A stretch of 52,973 nucleotides of DNA from Prevotella sp. UBA5387 (GCA_002407775.1 DHOP01000068.1:1-52973), one strand, 5' to 3'. Shown: positions 17,311 through 25,722, numbered from the stretch's first letter. Notes: a model not told the origin generated them from the sequence alone. Numbers and translations: made by a program.

Positions 17311-17327
17311 ATGCAGAATCCCTGCAT
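17311..17327. promoter_or_regulatory. Operator-like palindrome, site 4 (DUF2130 gene)
   Basis: ATGCAG-AATCC-CTGCAT, a perfect match to the consensus, exactly 10 bp upstream of the -7 box of the next gene. Confidence 0.72.
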
Positions 17328-17337
17328 TGATGCTTTT

Positions 17338-17345
17338 TATCTTTG
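17338..17345 (+). promoter_or_regulatory. -7 box of the DUF2130 gene
   Basis: TATCTTTG, 25 bp before the ATG at 17371. It lies inside the longer reading frame beginning at 17311, so that earlier start is excluded. Confidence 0.7.
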
Positions 17346-17370
17346 CTATGTAACATTTAATCAAAGTATT

Positions 17371-18798
17371 ATGAATGAATTGAAATGTCCGAATTGCGGA
17401 ACAATATTTAGCGTTGACGAAGCTGATTATGCTTTTATTTTAAGCCAGGTTAAGACTGAGGCTTTTGATGCTGAGGTGGAGAAAAGAATCACGGAACTTC
17501 AAAAGCAGAAGGAGGCGGAACAAAAAGCAGCCATCCTGATGACAGAACAAGGATTTAAAGAACAATTGACGGCAAAAGAATCCGAAATCTCGGGAAAGGA
17601 TACTGAGATTGCAATGCTAAATGAGAGGCTGAATAGCATTGCTCAAGCAAAGCAACTCGAACTGAATGAGAAGATTTCTGGGAAAGACTTTGAGATAACT
17701 CAGCTTCAATATCAAATTTCCAGTTTGCAAAAGAACAAGCAACTGGAGATCGAGAATTTGGTAGCTGAGAAGGAGAAGAAAATACTAGAACTTGAGGCAT
17801 CGCTTCAACAGAAGTCACAAGAACAGCAACTTGCAGTGATGGAGGAAAAGAGCGCTCAACAGGAAGCTGCCCAGCAGAAACAGTTGCGCATCACGGAGTT
17901 GGAGGCTAAACTCTCAGAGAATGAAGCGAAAGCAATACTTAATGAGAAAAACTTGAAGGACTACTACGAACGTAGTCTGAAGGATAAAGATGAAGAGATA
18001 GAGCGTTACAAAGATTTTAAGATCAAACAGTCCACGAAGATGATCGGTGAAAATCTCGAAATACATTGTCACAATGAGTTTGACTCTGCTCGTTCTCTTG
18101 GTCTGTATCCTAGCGCATATTTTGAAAAAGATAATGATGCAAGCAAAGGCTCAAAGGGTGATTTCATCTTCCGTGACTATGTCGAAGATACAGAATACAT
18201 TTCTATTATGTTCGAGATGAAGAATGAGGCCGACACTACTGCTACGAAGCACAAGAATGAGGACTTCTTCGATAAGCTTGACAAAGACCGCGATGCTAAA
18301 GGATGTGAGTATGCGGTTCTTGTTAGTATGCTCGAACCAGAAAACGATCTTTATAATAATGGTATAGTAGACGTCAGCTATCGTTATCCAAAGATGTACG
18401 TCGTGCGTCCCCAGTTCTTTATGCCTATCATTTCGCTTCTATCAAAAGCATCAAGAAATGCAGTGGATTATAAGCGCCAGTTGGCTATTGCCCGCAATCA
18501 GTCTGTGGATGTGACAAACTTTGAGAATAAGCTCAATGACTTTAGAGATGGGTTTAGTCGTAATTATCAACTTGCTAGCAAAAAGTTTAATACGGCAATT
18601 GAGCAGATCGATGAGTCCATCAAGCATTTGCAGAAAGTAAGAGAAGCACTGGTAGGTTCTGAGGATAATCTTCGCCTGGCAAACAAGAAGGCAGATGAAC
18701 TAACGATAAAGAAACTTACCTATAATAATCCAACAATGAAGGAGAAGTTTGAAGAAGCCCGAAAGCTTGAGGGTGTGGATAAGATTGAAGAGGGATGA
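17371..18798 (+). CDS. DUF2130 protein: coiled coil plus PD-(D/E)XK-like domain
   Basis: This 475-residue soluble protein begins with a short zinc-knuckle-like segment (MNELKCPNCGTIFSVDEADY, only one CxxC pair). A long Gln/Glu/Lys-rich coiled coil follows at about residues 30-235. The domain at about 245-360 contains SKGDFIFRDYVE and SIMFEMKNEAD, the D...ExK arrangement of PD-(D/E)XK nucleases, followed by CEYAVLVSM. A second helical region ends the protein. This is the DUF2130 family, distantly reminiscent of RmuC in build; nuclease activity is inferred only. It has its own promoter with the shared palindrome and sits directly after the WYL gene. The ATG at 17371 is chosen because the promoter excludes the earlier one. 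Confidence 0.85.
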   Translation: MNELKCPNCGTIFSVDEADYAFILSQVKTEAFDAEVEKRITELQKQKEAEQKAAILMTEQGFKEQLTAKESEISGKDTEIAMLNERLNSIAQAKQLELNEKISGKDFEITQLQYQISSLQKNKQLEIENLVAEKEKKILELEASLQQKSQEQQLAVMEEKSAQQEAAQQKQLRITELEAKLSENEAKAILNEKNLKDYYERSLKDKDEEIERYKDFKIKQSTKMIGENLEIHCHNEFDSARSLGLYPSAYFEKDNDASKGSKGDFIFRDYVEDTEYISIMFEMKNEADTTATKHKNEDFFDKLDKDRDAKGCEYAVLVSMLEPENDLYNNGIVDVSYRYPKMYVVRPQFFMPIISLLSKASRNAVDYKRQLAIARNQSVDVTNFENKLNDFRDGFSRNYQLASKKFNTAIEQIDESIKHLQKVREALVGSEDNLRLANKKADELTIKKLTYNNPTMKEKFEEARKLEGVDKIEEG

Positions 18799-18884
18799 AA
18801 TATAGGTGATGAAAGTAATGGATTTTTAAACGGCTTCAGCCTAATAGGTGTTTATTAAGTTTGTTCTTATGCTGACATTAAAAA

Positions 18885-18912
18885 GGCCTCCATGCTATAC
18901 AACATGGAGGCC
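18885..18912. terminator. Bidirectional terminator between DUF2130 and ferritin genes
   Basis: GGCCTCCATG at 18885-18894 pairs with CATGGAGGCC at 18903-18912, with A-rich and T-rich flanks on both sides. The left arm (GGCCTCCATGCTA) is identical to that of the aspS terminator. Confidence 0.85.
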
Positions 18913-18938
18913 TTTCTTGTTATTTAGGGGTTAATACT

Positions 18939-19457
18939 TTACTTTCCCGTCAACGGTGCTGCCTGTACATAGGTGCGTGTTCCAAGCTCTTTGTCGAGCA
19001 TGTAAATGCCATATCCGTTGTCCTTGATCATCTTGAGGTTGTCGATGATGGTACGAGCATTGTCCTCTTCCTCAACCTGCTCGTCGATGAACCACTTGAG
19101 CATGCTTTGTGTGGCAAAGTCATTTTCAGTATGAGTCAAGGCATACAACTTGTTGATGCTAGCTGTTACTTGCTGCTCATGATTAAGGGTTTCTTCGAAA
19201 ATATTGAGTAACGTATTCCATTCCGTGGGTACGGCATCAATAGCTTTCAAAGTAACTACACCATTACGCTGGATAACATAGTTGAACAAGATCTTGGCAT
19301 GGTCCTGCTCTTCCTGAAATTGTACGTTATACCAACTACCCATTCCGGTGTATCCCTGCTTGTGGCAATATGCTGACATTGATAGATAAAGATAAGCTGA
19401 CCACAGCTCCAAGTTTATCTGGGCATTTAGTGCCTCTTCAATTTTCTTGCTTAACAT
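18939..19457 (-). CDS. ftnA: Non-haem ferritin
   Basis: This 172-residue iron-storage protein oxidises Fe(II) and stores it as a mineral core within a 24-mer. Ferroxidase-type residues are visible: Glu in INLELWSAYLYLSM, the EEQDHA motif near residues 49-54, Glu in LNHEQQVT (about 90-97) and the DEQVEEEDNA region near 126-135. The length and C-terminus match bacterial FtnA. Monocistronic, with a promoter box at 19499-19506 and, unusually for this window, an AAGGAG ribosome-binding site 8-13 bp before the ATG. Confidence 0.95.
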   Translation of the reverse strand: MLSKKIEEALNAQINLELWSAYLYLSMSAYCHKQGYTGMGSWYNVQFQEEQDHAKILFNYVIQRNGVVTLKAIDAVPTEWNTLLNIFEETLNHEQQVTASINKLYALTHTENDFATQSMLKWFIDEQVEEEDNARTIIDNLKMIKDNGYGIYMLDKELGTRTYVQAAPLTGK

Positions 19458-19498
19458 AATTATTTCTCCTTTTTGATTATTCTACGTTTGTAACATTG

Positions 19499-19506
19499 CA
19501 AAGATA
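19499..19506 (-). promoter_or_regulatory. -7 box of ftnA
   Basis: Reads TATCTTTG on the minus strand, about 42 bp before the start codon. Confidence 0.6.
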
Positions 19507-19687
19507 ACAAATTCGTTCTATACTTCCAAGTAAATAATATCTAAAATAAGTGAAATATTTTCCATGCGCCAATTATATTTTTTCAGTGCATGAAAACATA
19601 GATCTCACTGCAGTGAAATGGGCAGATCTGACCCATAAGTGACTAGGCTTTGGGGAGGTTTTTCCCCTTGTGATTTATTTGTAATTA

Positions 19688-19719
19688 TTTGGAGGTTCAA
19701 GAAAATTGTAATATCTTTG
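19688..19719 (+). promoter_or_regulatory. Promoter of the tRNA genes, -33 and -7 boxes
   Basis: TTTG at 19688-19691 and TATCTTTG at 19712-19719 are separated by 20 bp, the canonical Bacteroidetes layout, ending 12 bp before tRNA-Thr. Confidence 0.75.
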
Positions 19720-19731
19720 CAAACGCAAATC

Positions 19732-19807
<76 letters not shown>

Positions 19808-19876
19808 ATTCAATAGAATAGAGTACGAAACCGTCTTGACATTTCTTTATCAGTGGATAATTTTGTGTTGGGTCAT

Positions 19877-19947
19877 GCGGAATTAGCACATCGGTAGTGC
19901 ACGGGCTTCCCAAGCCTGGGAGGCGGGTTCGATTCCCGTATTCCGCT
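19877..19947 (+). tRNA. tRNA-Gly (anticodon CCC)
   Basis: The acceptor stem GCGGAAT pairs with ATTCCGC at 19940-19946. The anticodon loop TTCCCAA gives CCC, reading GGG. The T-arm is GCGGGTTCGATTCCCGT. CCA is not encoded, unlike the neighbouring tRNA-Thr. Probably co-transcribed with it. Confidence 0.95.
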
Positions 19948-20031
19948 CTAAGCAGAAACATTTGTTTCTGCTATTTTTTATTTATATTACTTGTTCGATA
20001 TTTTCGTCTTGAAAAGTGGCGTAAACCATCT

Positions 20032-21174
20032 TTATTTAATAATAGCTATGCAAGAGGGCTTGCTCACATAGATCGTGTGTCCTGTATCGGTGAGCTTTCC
20101 TGTTTTTGAGTTGATGCTGAATACCTGAATCTTGTTATCATCGCGACAAGCCACGAGAAGGAAACGTCCATTTGGTGTGATGCCAAAGTTGCGAGGATGA
20201 CGTCCAGTGGGCTCATAGCCCACCTTGCTTACTTTCCCTGACTCTTGGTCGATGCGAAAAATCGCGATGCCATCCCCTTTCAATCTGTGGGAAGTGTAGA
20301 GAAACTTTCCATCGGGGGTGATATGAATATCTGCACTGCCATGACCACCATTTTCGTCGGCCATCACTATCTGTGTTTGAAGGAGTGTACCGTCATGATA
20401 ATCGAAAACCACAAGTTGGCCACCCAATTCGTTGATTAAATAGGCATGATTGCCGTCCTTGTCAAATACGAAATGACGAGGTCCCATGCCATTTTCACCT
20501 TCCCAAGCGAGAACAGGGTTGTTCAGTGACTTAGCATGCAGATCATAACGGTAGATACAGCTATTGCCAAGGTCTGTAACAAAGGCATACTTTCCATCGG
20601 GTGATGGGAGTAGACAATGTGCATGAGGAGCCAAAACAGTGGTATCACCACCAAGTTTATGATGTTGGCTTTGAAGCTTTAGGCCTCCAGTAACACTATC
20701 GATGGGAAAGACACTGATGTCTCCACCTGTATAGTTGGCTGTAGCCACAAATTGTGGTGTAACGAAGACGTTGCATGGGTCTCCACCAGAATAGATTATT
20801 CCGTCATCGCTTGGAGAGACGTTTGCCAGATCTATTGTAGTTCGCCAATTGACTTCTTTGAGTTTTCCATTGGTGGTGTTGCGCTCAAAAGCATATAAGC
20901 CCTGTCTACCGTCGTGGTATTCGCATACGGCATAAATCATACGATCATTGCTGCTTTGAGCAACAAACGTGGGATTGCTTGCACGAATAGAATCCGATCT
21001 GCTATCGGTGAGTCCGGTGTTTTGATTGAAGTGATAGGTATAGATTCCTTCGGAGTTTCCGCCCTCTGTGTATGTGCCGATAATCATATCTACCCAAGCG
21101 GGCTGTGTATCTTGCGCCAATATACTGATTGGATACAATGCGAGAGCTAATATAAATCCAAGGACTGTTTTCAT
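20032..21174 (-). CDS. Exported lactonase-family beta-propeller protein
   Basis: This 380-residue protein has a signal peptide (KTVLGFILALALYPISILAQ) and a seven-bladed propeller of the 6-phosphogluconolactonase (Pgl)/3-carboxymuconate cyclase family. It shows MIIGTYTEGGNSEGIYTYHF at the first blade, PHAHCLLPSPDGKYAFVTDL in the middle, GHGSADIHITPDGKFLYTSH and TGRHPRNFGITPNGRFLLVA near the end. The export signal argues against the cytosolic pentose-phosphate role; its substrate is unknown. The TATCTTTG box at 21195-21202 excludes the longer start at 21231. Confidence 0.88.
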   Translation of the reverse strand: MKTVLGFILALALYPISILAQDTQPAWVDMIIGTYTEGGNSEGIYTYHFNQNTGLTDSRSDSIRASNPTFVAQSSNDRMIYAVCEYHDGRQGLYAFERNTTNGKLKEVNWRTTIDLANVSPSDDGIIYSGGDPCNVFVTPQFVATANYTGGDISVFPIDSVTGGLKLQSQHHKLGGDTTVLAPHAHCLLPSPDGKYAFVTDLGNSCIYRYDLHAKSLNNPVLAWEGENGMGPRHFVFDKDGNHAYLINELGGQLVVFDYHDGTLLQTQIVMADENGGHGSADIHITPDGKFLYTSHRLKGDGIAIFRIDQESGKVSKVGYEPTGRHPRNFGITPNGRFLLVACRDDNKIQVFSINSKTGKLTDTGHTIYVSKPSCIAIIK

Positions 21175-21194
21175 AATTATATAATGTTTGAGGA

Positions 21195-21202
21195 CAAAGA
21201 TA
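21195..21202 (-). promoter_or_regulatory. -7 box of the lactonase-family gene
   Basis: Reads TATCTTTG on the minus strand, about 20 bp before the start codon; it decides the start. Confidence 0.65.
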
Positions 21203-21467
21203 CATTTTTTCAGATAATCCATCGTGTTCAATTGGCAGATTATTGTGAAAACAATCGATTTCTATAATTATTTAATGCTTGAGAAATTATAGCGGAGTAC
21301 AAGAGAGGAGTTCGTGTTTAGTATGATAAATTAAAATGGCCGCACGAATATTATCCGCACGGCCTAGTAAACTCTCTAATTTGTCATTCTGAAATATCTT
21401 TTTACCTATTATTTAAATTCTCACTTTATCTTGTTTTATTGGTCTTCCAATCCGAGCTGTGCTTGTA

Positions 21468-22568
21468 TCATCTACGATTACCGAAGTGTCCACCAGAAGA
21501 GCGCGAACCGCCAGAGTTTCCGCCACCGAAGCTACGAGAAGGAGCTGATTGTGAGGTTCCTCTGCTCATGCTGCTACTAGAGCGAGTTGATGGGCTGAAT
21601 GAACGTGACGGAGCCGATTGTGAACTACCAAAGCTTTGTGACCTTGAACTGCTGTTAGGTGTAAATGTGCGGCTAGGAGAGCTCGGCATACCGGAGTTGC
21701 CAAAAGAACGAGAGGAATTAGGCTGTGTTACAGTGGCGCGAGTGCTACTTTGCGGTAAGCTCCGATTACCGAAGGAGCGTGAGCGACTCTGCATGTTGTC
21801 GTTGTCCATTGAACGAGTGCTGTTTTGCGAATAGTCATTTCCAAAGGAGCGTGTGCGACCCTGTGTAGCATCGTTGCCAAAGGAACGTGTACGGCTCTGT
21901 GAATCATCGTTTCCGAAAGAACGTGTGCGACTCTGTGTGTTTCCACTTCCAAAGGCGCGGGTGCGGTTGTTCTGCTGTGTGTTGAAGCGTGTACCGTTGC
22001 CAAAGCTACGGTTAGACTGTGAAGCATAGTTGGAGCCACGTCCATAGTCACCACGAGCGAATCCGTCACGCATGCCAGCATAGTTGTTCCTGTTGCTGTG
22101 TTGAACGTAATTGCGTCCATTGTACCAGCTACGACCACCGTTGCGATACCAGCTGTGATCGCCACGATAACTCATATAGAATGTTGGACGACCGAAGTAA
22201 TAATAGTCGCGGTGCGGATAGCGTGAATATACGCTGAAGTGCCAGTATCCATTATTCCAATATAGCGGGCGATAGAAATAACTAGCCTGGAGATAGCTAC
22301 GGTATTGCCAGTCGAGAAGGATATAGCTCAGATCAAGATTGCGCTGATTCCAGTAATTTCCGTAGAGGTCGTCATAGCTATTGATACCCATGAGGTAGTC
22401 GAGGTTTACTTCGTAGGCAGCCTCATACTGTTCATCTGTCAAATTGAGTTCATAGGCCATCTTATCGGTGAGGAAAAGAGCCTGTTCGCGAGCCTGTTCG
22501 TAGCTCATGGCTGATGCTTGGATTGTTACTGTGAACAATGCTACAAGTGCAAGAATTAACTTTTTCAT
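21468..22568 (-). CDS. Exported Arg/Ser/Gly/Asn-rich repeat protein
   Basis: This 366-residue protein has a signal peptide (KKLILALVALFTVTIQASA). A short acidic helical region (about residues 22-60) comes first, followed by an aromatic-rich part with many Tyr and Trp (about 65-145). The long low-complexity C-terminal half contains repeats of the form SRTRSFGND (about 205-265) and then Ser/Arg/Phe-rich sequence ending in GGHFGNRR. The basic, aromatic, unstructured composition suggests a periplasmic or surface protein that sticks to nucleic acid or polyanions, but no function is known. It has its own promoter at 22627-22634. Confidence 0.82.
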   Translation of the reverse strand: MKKLILALVALFTVTIQASAMSYEQAREQALFLTDKMAYELNLTDEQYEAAYEVNLDYLMGINSYDDLYGNYWNQRNLDLSYILLDWQYRSYLQASYFYRPLYWNNGYWHFSVYSRYPHRDYYYFGRPTFYMSYRGDHSWYRNGGRSWYNGRNYVQHSNRNNYAGMRDGFARGDYGRGSNYASQSNRSFGNGTRFNTQQNNRTRAFGSGNTQSRTRSFGNDDSQSRTRSFGNDATQGRTRSFGNDYSQNSTRSMDNDNMQSRSRSFGNRSLPQSSTRATVTQPNSSRSFGNSGMPSSPSRTFTPNSSSRSQSFGSSQSAPSRSFSPSTRSSSSMSRGTSQSAPSRSFGGGNSGGSRSSGGHFGNRR

Positions 22569-22626
22569 ATCCTTAGTCTTAAAGAGTTCAACATTTGTGA
22601 GTGCTATTATCTCTTATTTCACATTG

Positions 22627-22634
22627 CAAAGATA
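22627..22634 (-). promoter_or_regulatory. -7 box of the repeat-protein gene
   Basis: Reads TATCTTTG on the minus strand, about 58 bp before the start codon. Confidence 0.6.
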
Positions 22635-22700
22635 TATTGAAAAATGGCTATATAGAAAGGTTTTTCCCTACATGGGTAGGGGTAAATCCCTAAAATGTAC

Positions 22701-22708
22701 TATCTTTG
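22701..22708 (+). promoter_or_regulatory. -7 box of the wzi-lipoprotein operon
   Basis: TATCTTTG, giving a leader of about 150 nt. A second imperfect box (TATCTTTTG at 22851-22859) is too close to the ATG to be preferred. Confidence 0.5.
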
Positions 22709-22862
22709 TAATCGTACATATATGATAGGATTGCCTCTAACAGCTGTGTATCATATGTTGGACGAGTGGAAGCAAACGATAACTCTGATAAACAGAAGGC
22801 TTTACCACTCTAGAACTTATTATTTGAATGGGTTTGTAAACGAAAAATAATATCTTTTGCTA

Positions 22863-24434
22863 ATGAAACTTTTGCCAATCCTCATATTACTTTTGGCTAC
22901 ATCATCGAATGTTTCTGCGCAATACGCGTGGCAACAATATGAGAATGATGATACCATGGACCTGGGTAGAGACATCCACTACAAAGTGGAGATGCAGGGG
23001 GGGGCTTCTGATGATAAGACACCATTATGGCTTAATGCCAACAAATATGGATTGTCGTCATTGGAACCGAACAATGGTTATCTGCGTGGTCAGGTAATTC
23101 GTCCGCTACAAAACGACTCAAATCGACTTTGGGGTGTGGGCTATGGGTTGGATTTGGTTGCGCCTGTGAATTATACAAGTGATTTAGTTGTCCAACAAGC
23201 ATTTGCAGAGGCACGGTGGCTTCATGGGGTACTTAGCGTGGGTGCTAAGGAGTGGCCAATGCAATTGAAGAATAATAGTCTCAGTTCTGGTTCACAGACT
23301 TTGGGAATCAATGCACGGCCTGTACCTCAAGTAAGAATTGCATTACCTGAATATTGGACGATTCCTGGTTTTAGTCGTTGGCTGCATTTCAAAGGACACA
23401 TTGCTTACGGTAAGATGACCGATAATAATTGGCAACATGATTTTACAGCAATGAAATCGAAATATGCCGACAATGTGTTATATCATAGTAAGTCAGCATT
23501 CTTTAAGATTGGTAGCGAGGATAGGTTTGTACCGTGGTCAGTCGAGATGGGTTTGGAATCAGCTACGCTATTTGGTGGAACAAGCTATAGCCCTGATGGG
23601 CAAGGTGGTATGCTAATAACAAAGAACGGGACAAGTGTCAGGAGTTTTTTTCGGGCATTGATACCTGGTGGCGGTGATGTGCCTGAAGCAGGTACTAATT
23701 ATCAGAATGAGGAGGGCAACATTCTCGGCAGTTGGCTGATGCGTGTAAACTACGACGATGACAGTTGGCGTCTTGGTATTTATGCGGACAAGTATTTTGA
23801 GGATCACAGTTCTATGTTTCAACTTGACTATGATGGCTATGGTCAGGGCGATGAGTGGAACACGAAGAAGAAAACACGTTTTTTCCTTTATGATTTCAAG
23901 GATATCATGTTGGGTGCGGAACTCAATTTGAAATATGGCAGCTGGCTTAGAAATATAGTGGTGGAATATCTTTATACCAAATATCAAAGTGGGCCAGTCT
24001 ATCACGACCATTCAGCTGGACGCTCAGATCACATTAGTGGAAAGGACGATTATTATAATCACTACATCTTTACAGGGTGGCAACATTGGGGGCAAGCTAT
24101 TGGCAATCCTTTATACACATCACCTATATATAATAGTGATGGACGAATCATTTTCAAAAACAACCGTTTTGTTGCATGGCATCTAGGATTTGATGGTCAG
24201 CCAAGCGAACGCTTGGGATATAAGGTCTTGGCTACTTATCAAACAGGGTGGGGGAGTTATGCCGACCCCTTTACACAAAAGGAGCATAATGTAAGCTTTT
24301 TAGTTGAGGCTAACTATCAACTACCGCACAACTGGAATGTACGAGGAGCTTTCGGAGCAGACTTTGGTCGAATATTAGGAAATAATGTGGGTGCCCAACT
24401 GACGATCTCTAAAACTGGAATTTTTAGTCTATGA
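22863..24434 (+). CDS. Capsule assembly Wzi-family outer-membrane protein
   Basis: This 523-residue protein has a signal peptide (KLLPILILLLATSSNVSAQ) followed by a predicted beta-barrel rich in aromatic residues. Segments typical of the Bacteroidetes Wzi family are visible: TPLWLNANKYGLSSLEPNNG, VGAKEWPMQLKNNSLSSGSQ and VPQVRIALPEYWTIPGFSRW. Family members sit in the outer membrane and help attach or assemble capsule. The exopolysaccharide locus starts 0.5 kb downstream on the opposite strand, supporting that role. The first ATG is used rather than a TTG two codons earlier. The stop overlaps the lipoprotein start (ATGA). Confidence 0.9.
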   Translation: MKLLPILILLLATSSNVSAQYAWQQYENDDTMDLGRDIHYKVEMQGGASDDKTPLWLNANKYGLSSLEPNNGYLRGQVIRPLQNDSNRLWGVGYGLDLVAPVNYTSDLVVQQAFAEARWLHGVLSVGAKEWPMQLKNNSLSSGSQTLGINARPVPQVRIALPEYWTIPGFSRWLHFKGHIAYGKMTDNNWQHDFTAMKSKYADNVLYHSKSAFFKIGSEDRFVPWSVEMGLESATLFGGTSYSPDGQGGMLITKNGTSVRSFFRALIPGGGDVPEAGTNYQNEEGNILGSWLMRVNYDDDSWRLGIYADKYFEDHSSMFQLDYDGYGQGDEWNTKKKTRFFLYDFKDIMLGAELNLKYGSWLRNIVVEYLYTKYQSGPVYHDHSAGRSDHISGKDDYYNHYIFTGWQHWGQAIGNPLYTSPIYNSDGRIIFKNNRFVAWHLGFDGQPSERLGYKVLATYQTGWGSYADPFTQKEHNVSFLVEANYQLPHNWNVRGAFGADFGRILGNNVGAQLTISKTGIFSL

Positions 24435-24871
24435 AACGAATACTATTAATGTACTTTGCACTTCTGACGATACTTGGGTTAGCCTCTTGTGGTGACCTTC
24501 TTGAGACATCGAACAATGGTAAAATTGATGGCAATTGGCAGCTTGTAACCATAGACACTCTAGAAACAGGCGGTCAACTGAACATGGTTGAGGATAGAAA
24601 GTTTTATGCAGTTCAGGGAACAATCTTTCAGGCTTATGACGTTGACGAAAGTATACAATACATTTTCCGCTTTACTTATGTCGATAATCATCTGTCACTC
24701 TCAGATGCTAGGATAAATGAACGTACGCAGGGAGACCCTGCTGTCACTGACCTTGCACTTCTCCAACCTTTTGGAATCAATAAGCTTGAAGAATCATTCA
24801 CCGTAGAGTTGTCTGGTAGCAGAATGATACTTACAAGCAACCAGCTACGGTTGACATTTAGAAAGTTCTAA
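24431..24871 (+). CDS. Lipocalin-like lipoprotein
   Basis: This 146-residue lipoprotein has a signal peptide with lipobox LASC (cysteine near residue 20). The mature domain begins GKIDGNWQLVTID and ends in an antiparallel-strand pattern (SRMILTSNQLRLTFRKF), the usual layout of small lipocalin-like lipoproteins in Bacteroidetes. It overlaps wzi by 4 bp and is probably translated with it, so it may serve capsule assembly or outer-membrane maintenance. No ligand can be predicted. Confidence 0.8.
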   Translation: MKRILLMYFALLTILGLASCGDLLETSNNGKIDGNWQLVTIDTLETGGQLNMVEDRKFYAVQGTIFQAYDVDESIQYIFRFTYVDNHLSLSDARINERTQGDPAVTDLALLQPFGINKLEESFTVELSGSRMILTSNQLRLTFRKF

Positions 24872-24933
24872 ATTGAAATGCTGATTATGTCTTAGTTTGT
24901 ATAAAGATAGTTTGTTACTTCTATTCTGTTTAT

Positions 24934-25596
24934 TCAGAACTTCTTACCAAACAAAATTTTGAGAAAGGTAAGGGCTAAGATTTTGGCATCCATCCACCAA
25001 GAGCGATTTTCCAAATAGTAGAGATCAAGCCTAAGGCGTCGAAGCATTTTCTCCATTGTATCTGTGTAACCATTGTATAGTGTAGCGAAGGAGGTTACCC
25101 CAGGTCTAATCTGATAAAGGTTTTCATATCGAGGATCATGCTTCATTATTTGGTCGATATAGAACTTACGCTCGGGTCTTGGCCCAACAAAAGCCATATC
25201 TCCCCTAAAGACATTCCATAACTGAGGAAGTTCGTCAAGATGGTGCTCGCGCAAGAAACGACCTACCTTTGTGAGGCGCATATCATTCTCTCGATCTGTC
25301 AATTGAGGACCATCTTTCTCGGCATCCAAGCGCATACTTCTAAATTTATAGATGATGAAGGTCTCCCCATAAAGCCCAATCCTCTCCTGGCAGAATATGG
25401 CAGGGCCACCATCTTCTAGCTTTACGGCAATATAAAAAAGAAGTATGAGGGGAGAGAATACCACAAGACAAATGGCTGAGACAGCAAAGTCGACCGTTCG
25501 TTTGAAGTCCTTCTCCACTCTGCTCATTCCATCTTCAATTTGAATATCCTCATCAATAGCTGCAGCTTGAATATATTCTGGGTAGGGATTTGTCAT
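24934..25596 (-). CDS. Initiating sugar-phosphate transferase (WcaJ/WbaP-type), copy 2
   Basis: This 220-residue membrane enzyme of the bacterial sugar transferase family moves a sugar 1-phosphate to undecaprenyl phosphate, the first step of repeat-unit synthesis. It has one hydrophobic segment (about residues 39-60) and then the catalytic part: KLEDGGPAIFCQERIGLYGE, YKFRSMRLDAEKDGPQLT, LREHHLDELPQLWNVFRGDM and FVGPRPERKFYID. The short form lacks the N-terminal multi-span domain of WcaJ. It closely resembles the neighbour at 25723-26388. The start is set by aligning MTNPYPEYI with MKENIPSYI of that neighbour; a longer start at 25635 is possible. Confidence 0.9.
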   Translation of the reverse strand: MTNPYPEYIQAAAIDEDIQIEDGMSRVEKDFKRTVDFAVSAICLVVFSPLILLFYIAVKLEDGGPAIFCQERIGLYGETFIIYKFRSMRLDAEKDGPQLTDRENDMRLTKVGRFLREHHLDELPQLWNVFRGDMAFVGPRPERKFYIDQIMKHDPRYENLYQIRPGVTSFATLYNGYTDTMEKMLRRLRLDLYYLENRSWWMDAKILALTFLKILFGKKF

Positions 25597-25705
25597 CGTA
25601 AAATAGGTTTGTGTTTGACAATATAACGTAAGCAATACACCTTTATTATAAGAATATCCAATTACTCCTAATAAAAAGGTGAAAAAGTTGGTTGGATTAT
25701 GAAGG

Positions 25706-25713
25706 CAAATTTA
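25706..25713 (-). promoter_or_regulatory. Possible -7 box before sugar transferase copy 2
   Basis: Reads TAAATTTG on the minus strand, inside the gap between the two paralogues. It would give a leader of about 100 nt. Confidence 0.35.
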
Positions 25714-25722
25714 TAGTCTTAA

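Larger units (their letters stand above)
22569..22862. other. 294-bp divergent intergenic region
   Basis: Holds the minus-strand promoter for the repeat protein (22627-22634), the plus-strand promoter for wzi (22701-22708) and a leader of about 150 bp for wzi in which I see no gene or clear structure. Confidence 0.6.

Noticed and set aside
17311..17370. Earlier start of the DUF2130 gene at 17311
   Set aside because: The frame is open, but the operator-like palindrome and TATCTTTG promoter box lie within it, and the conserved protein begins at MNELKCPNCG.
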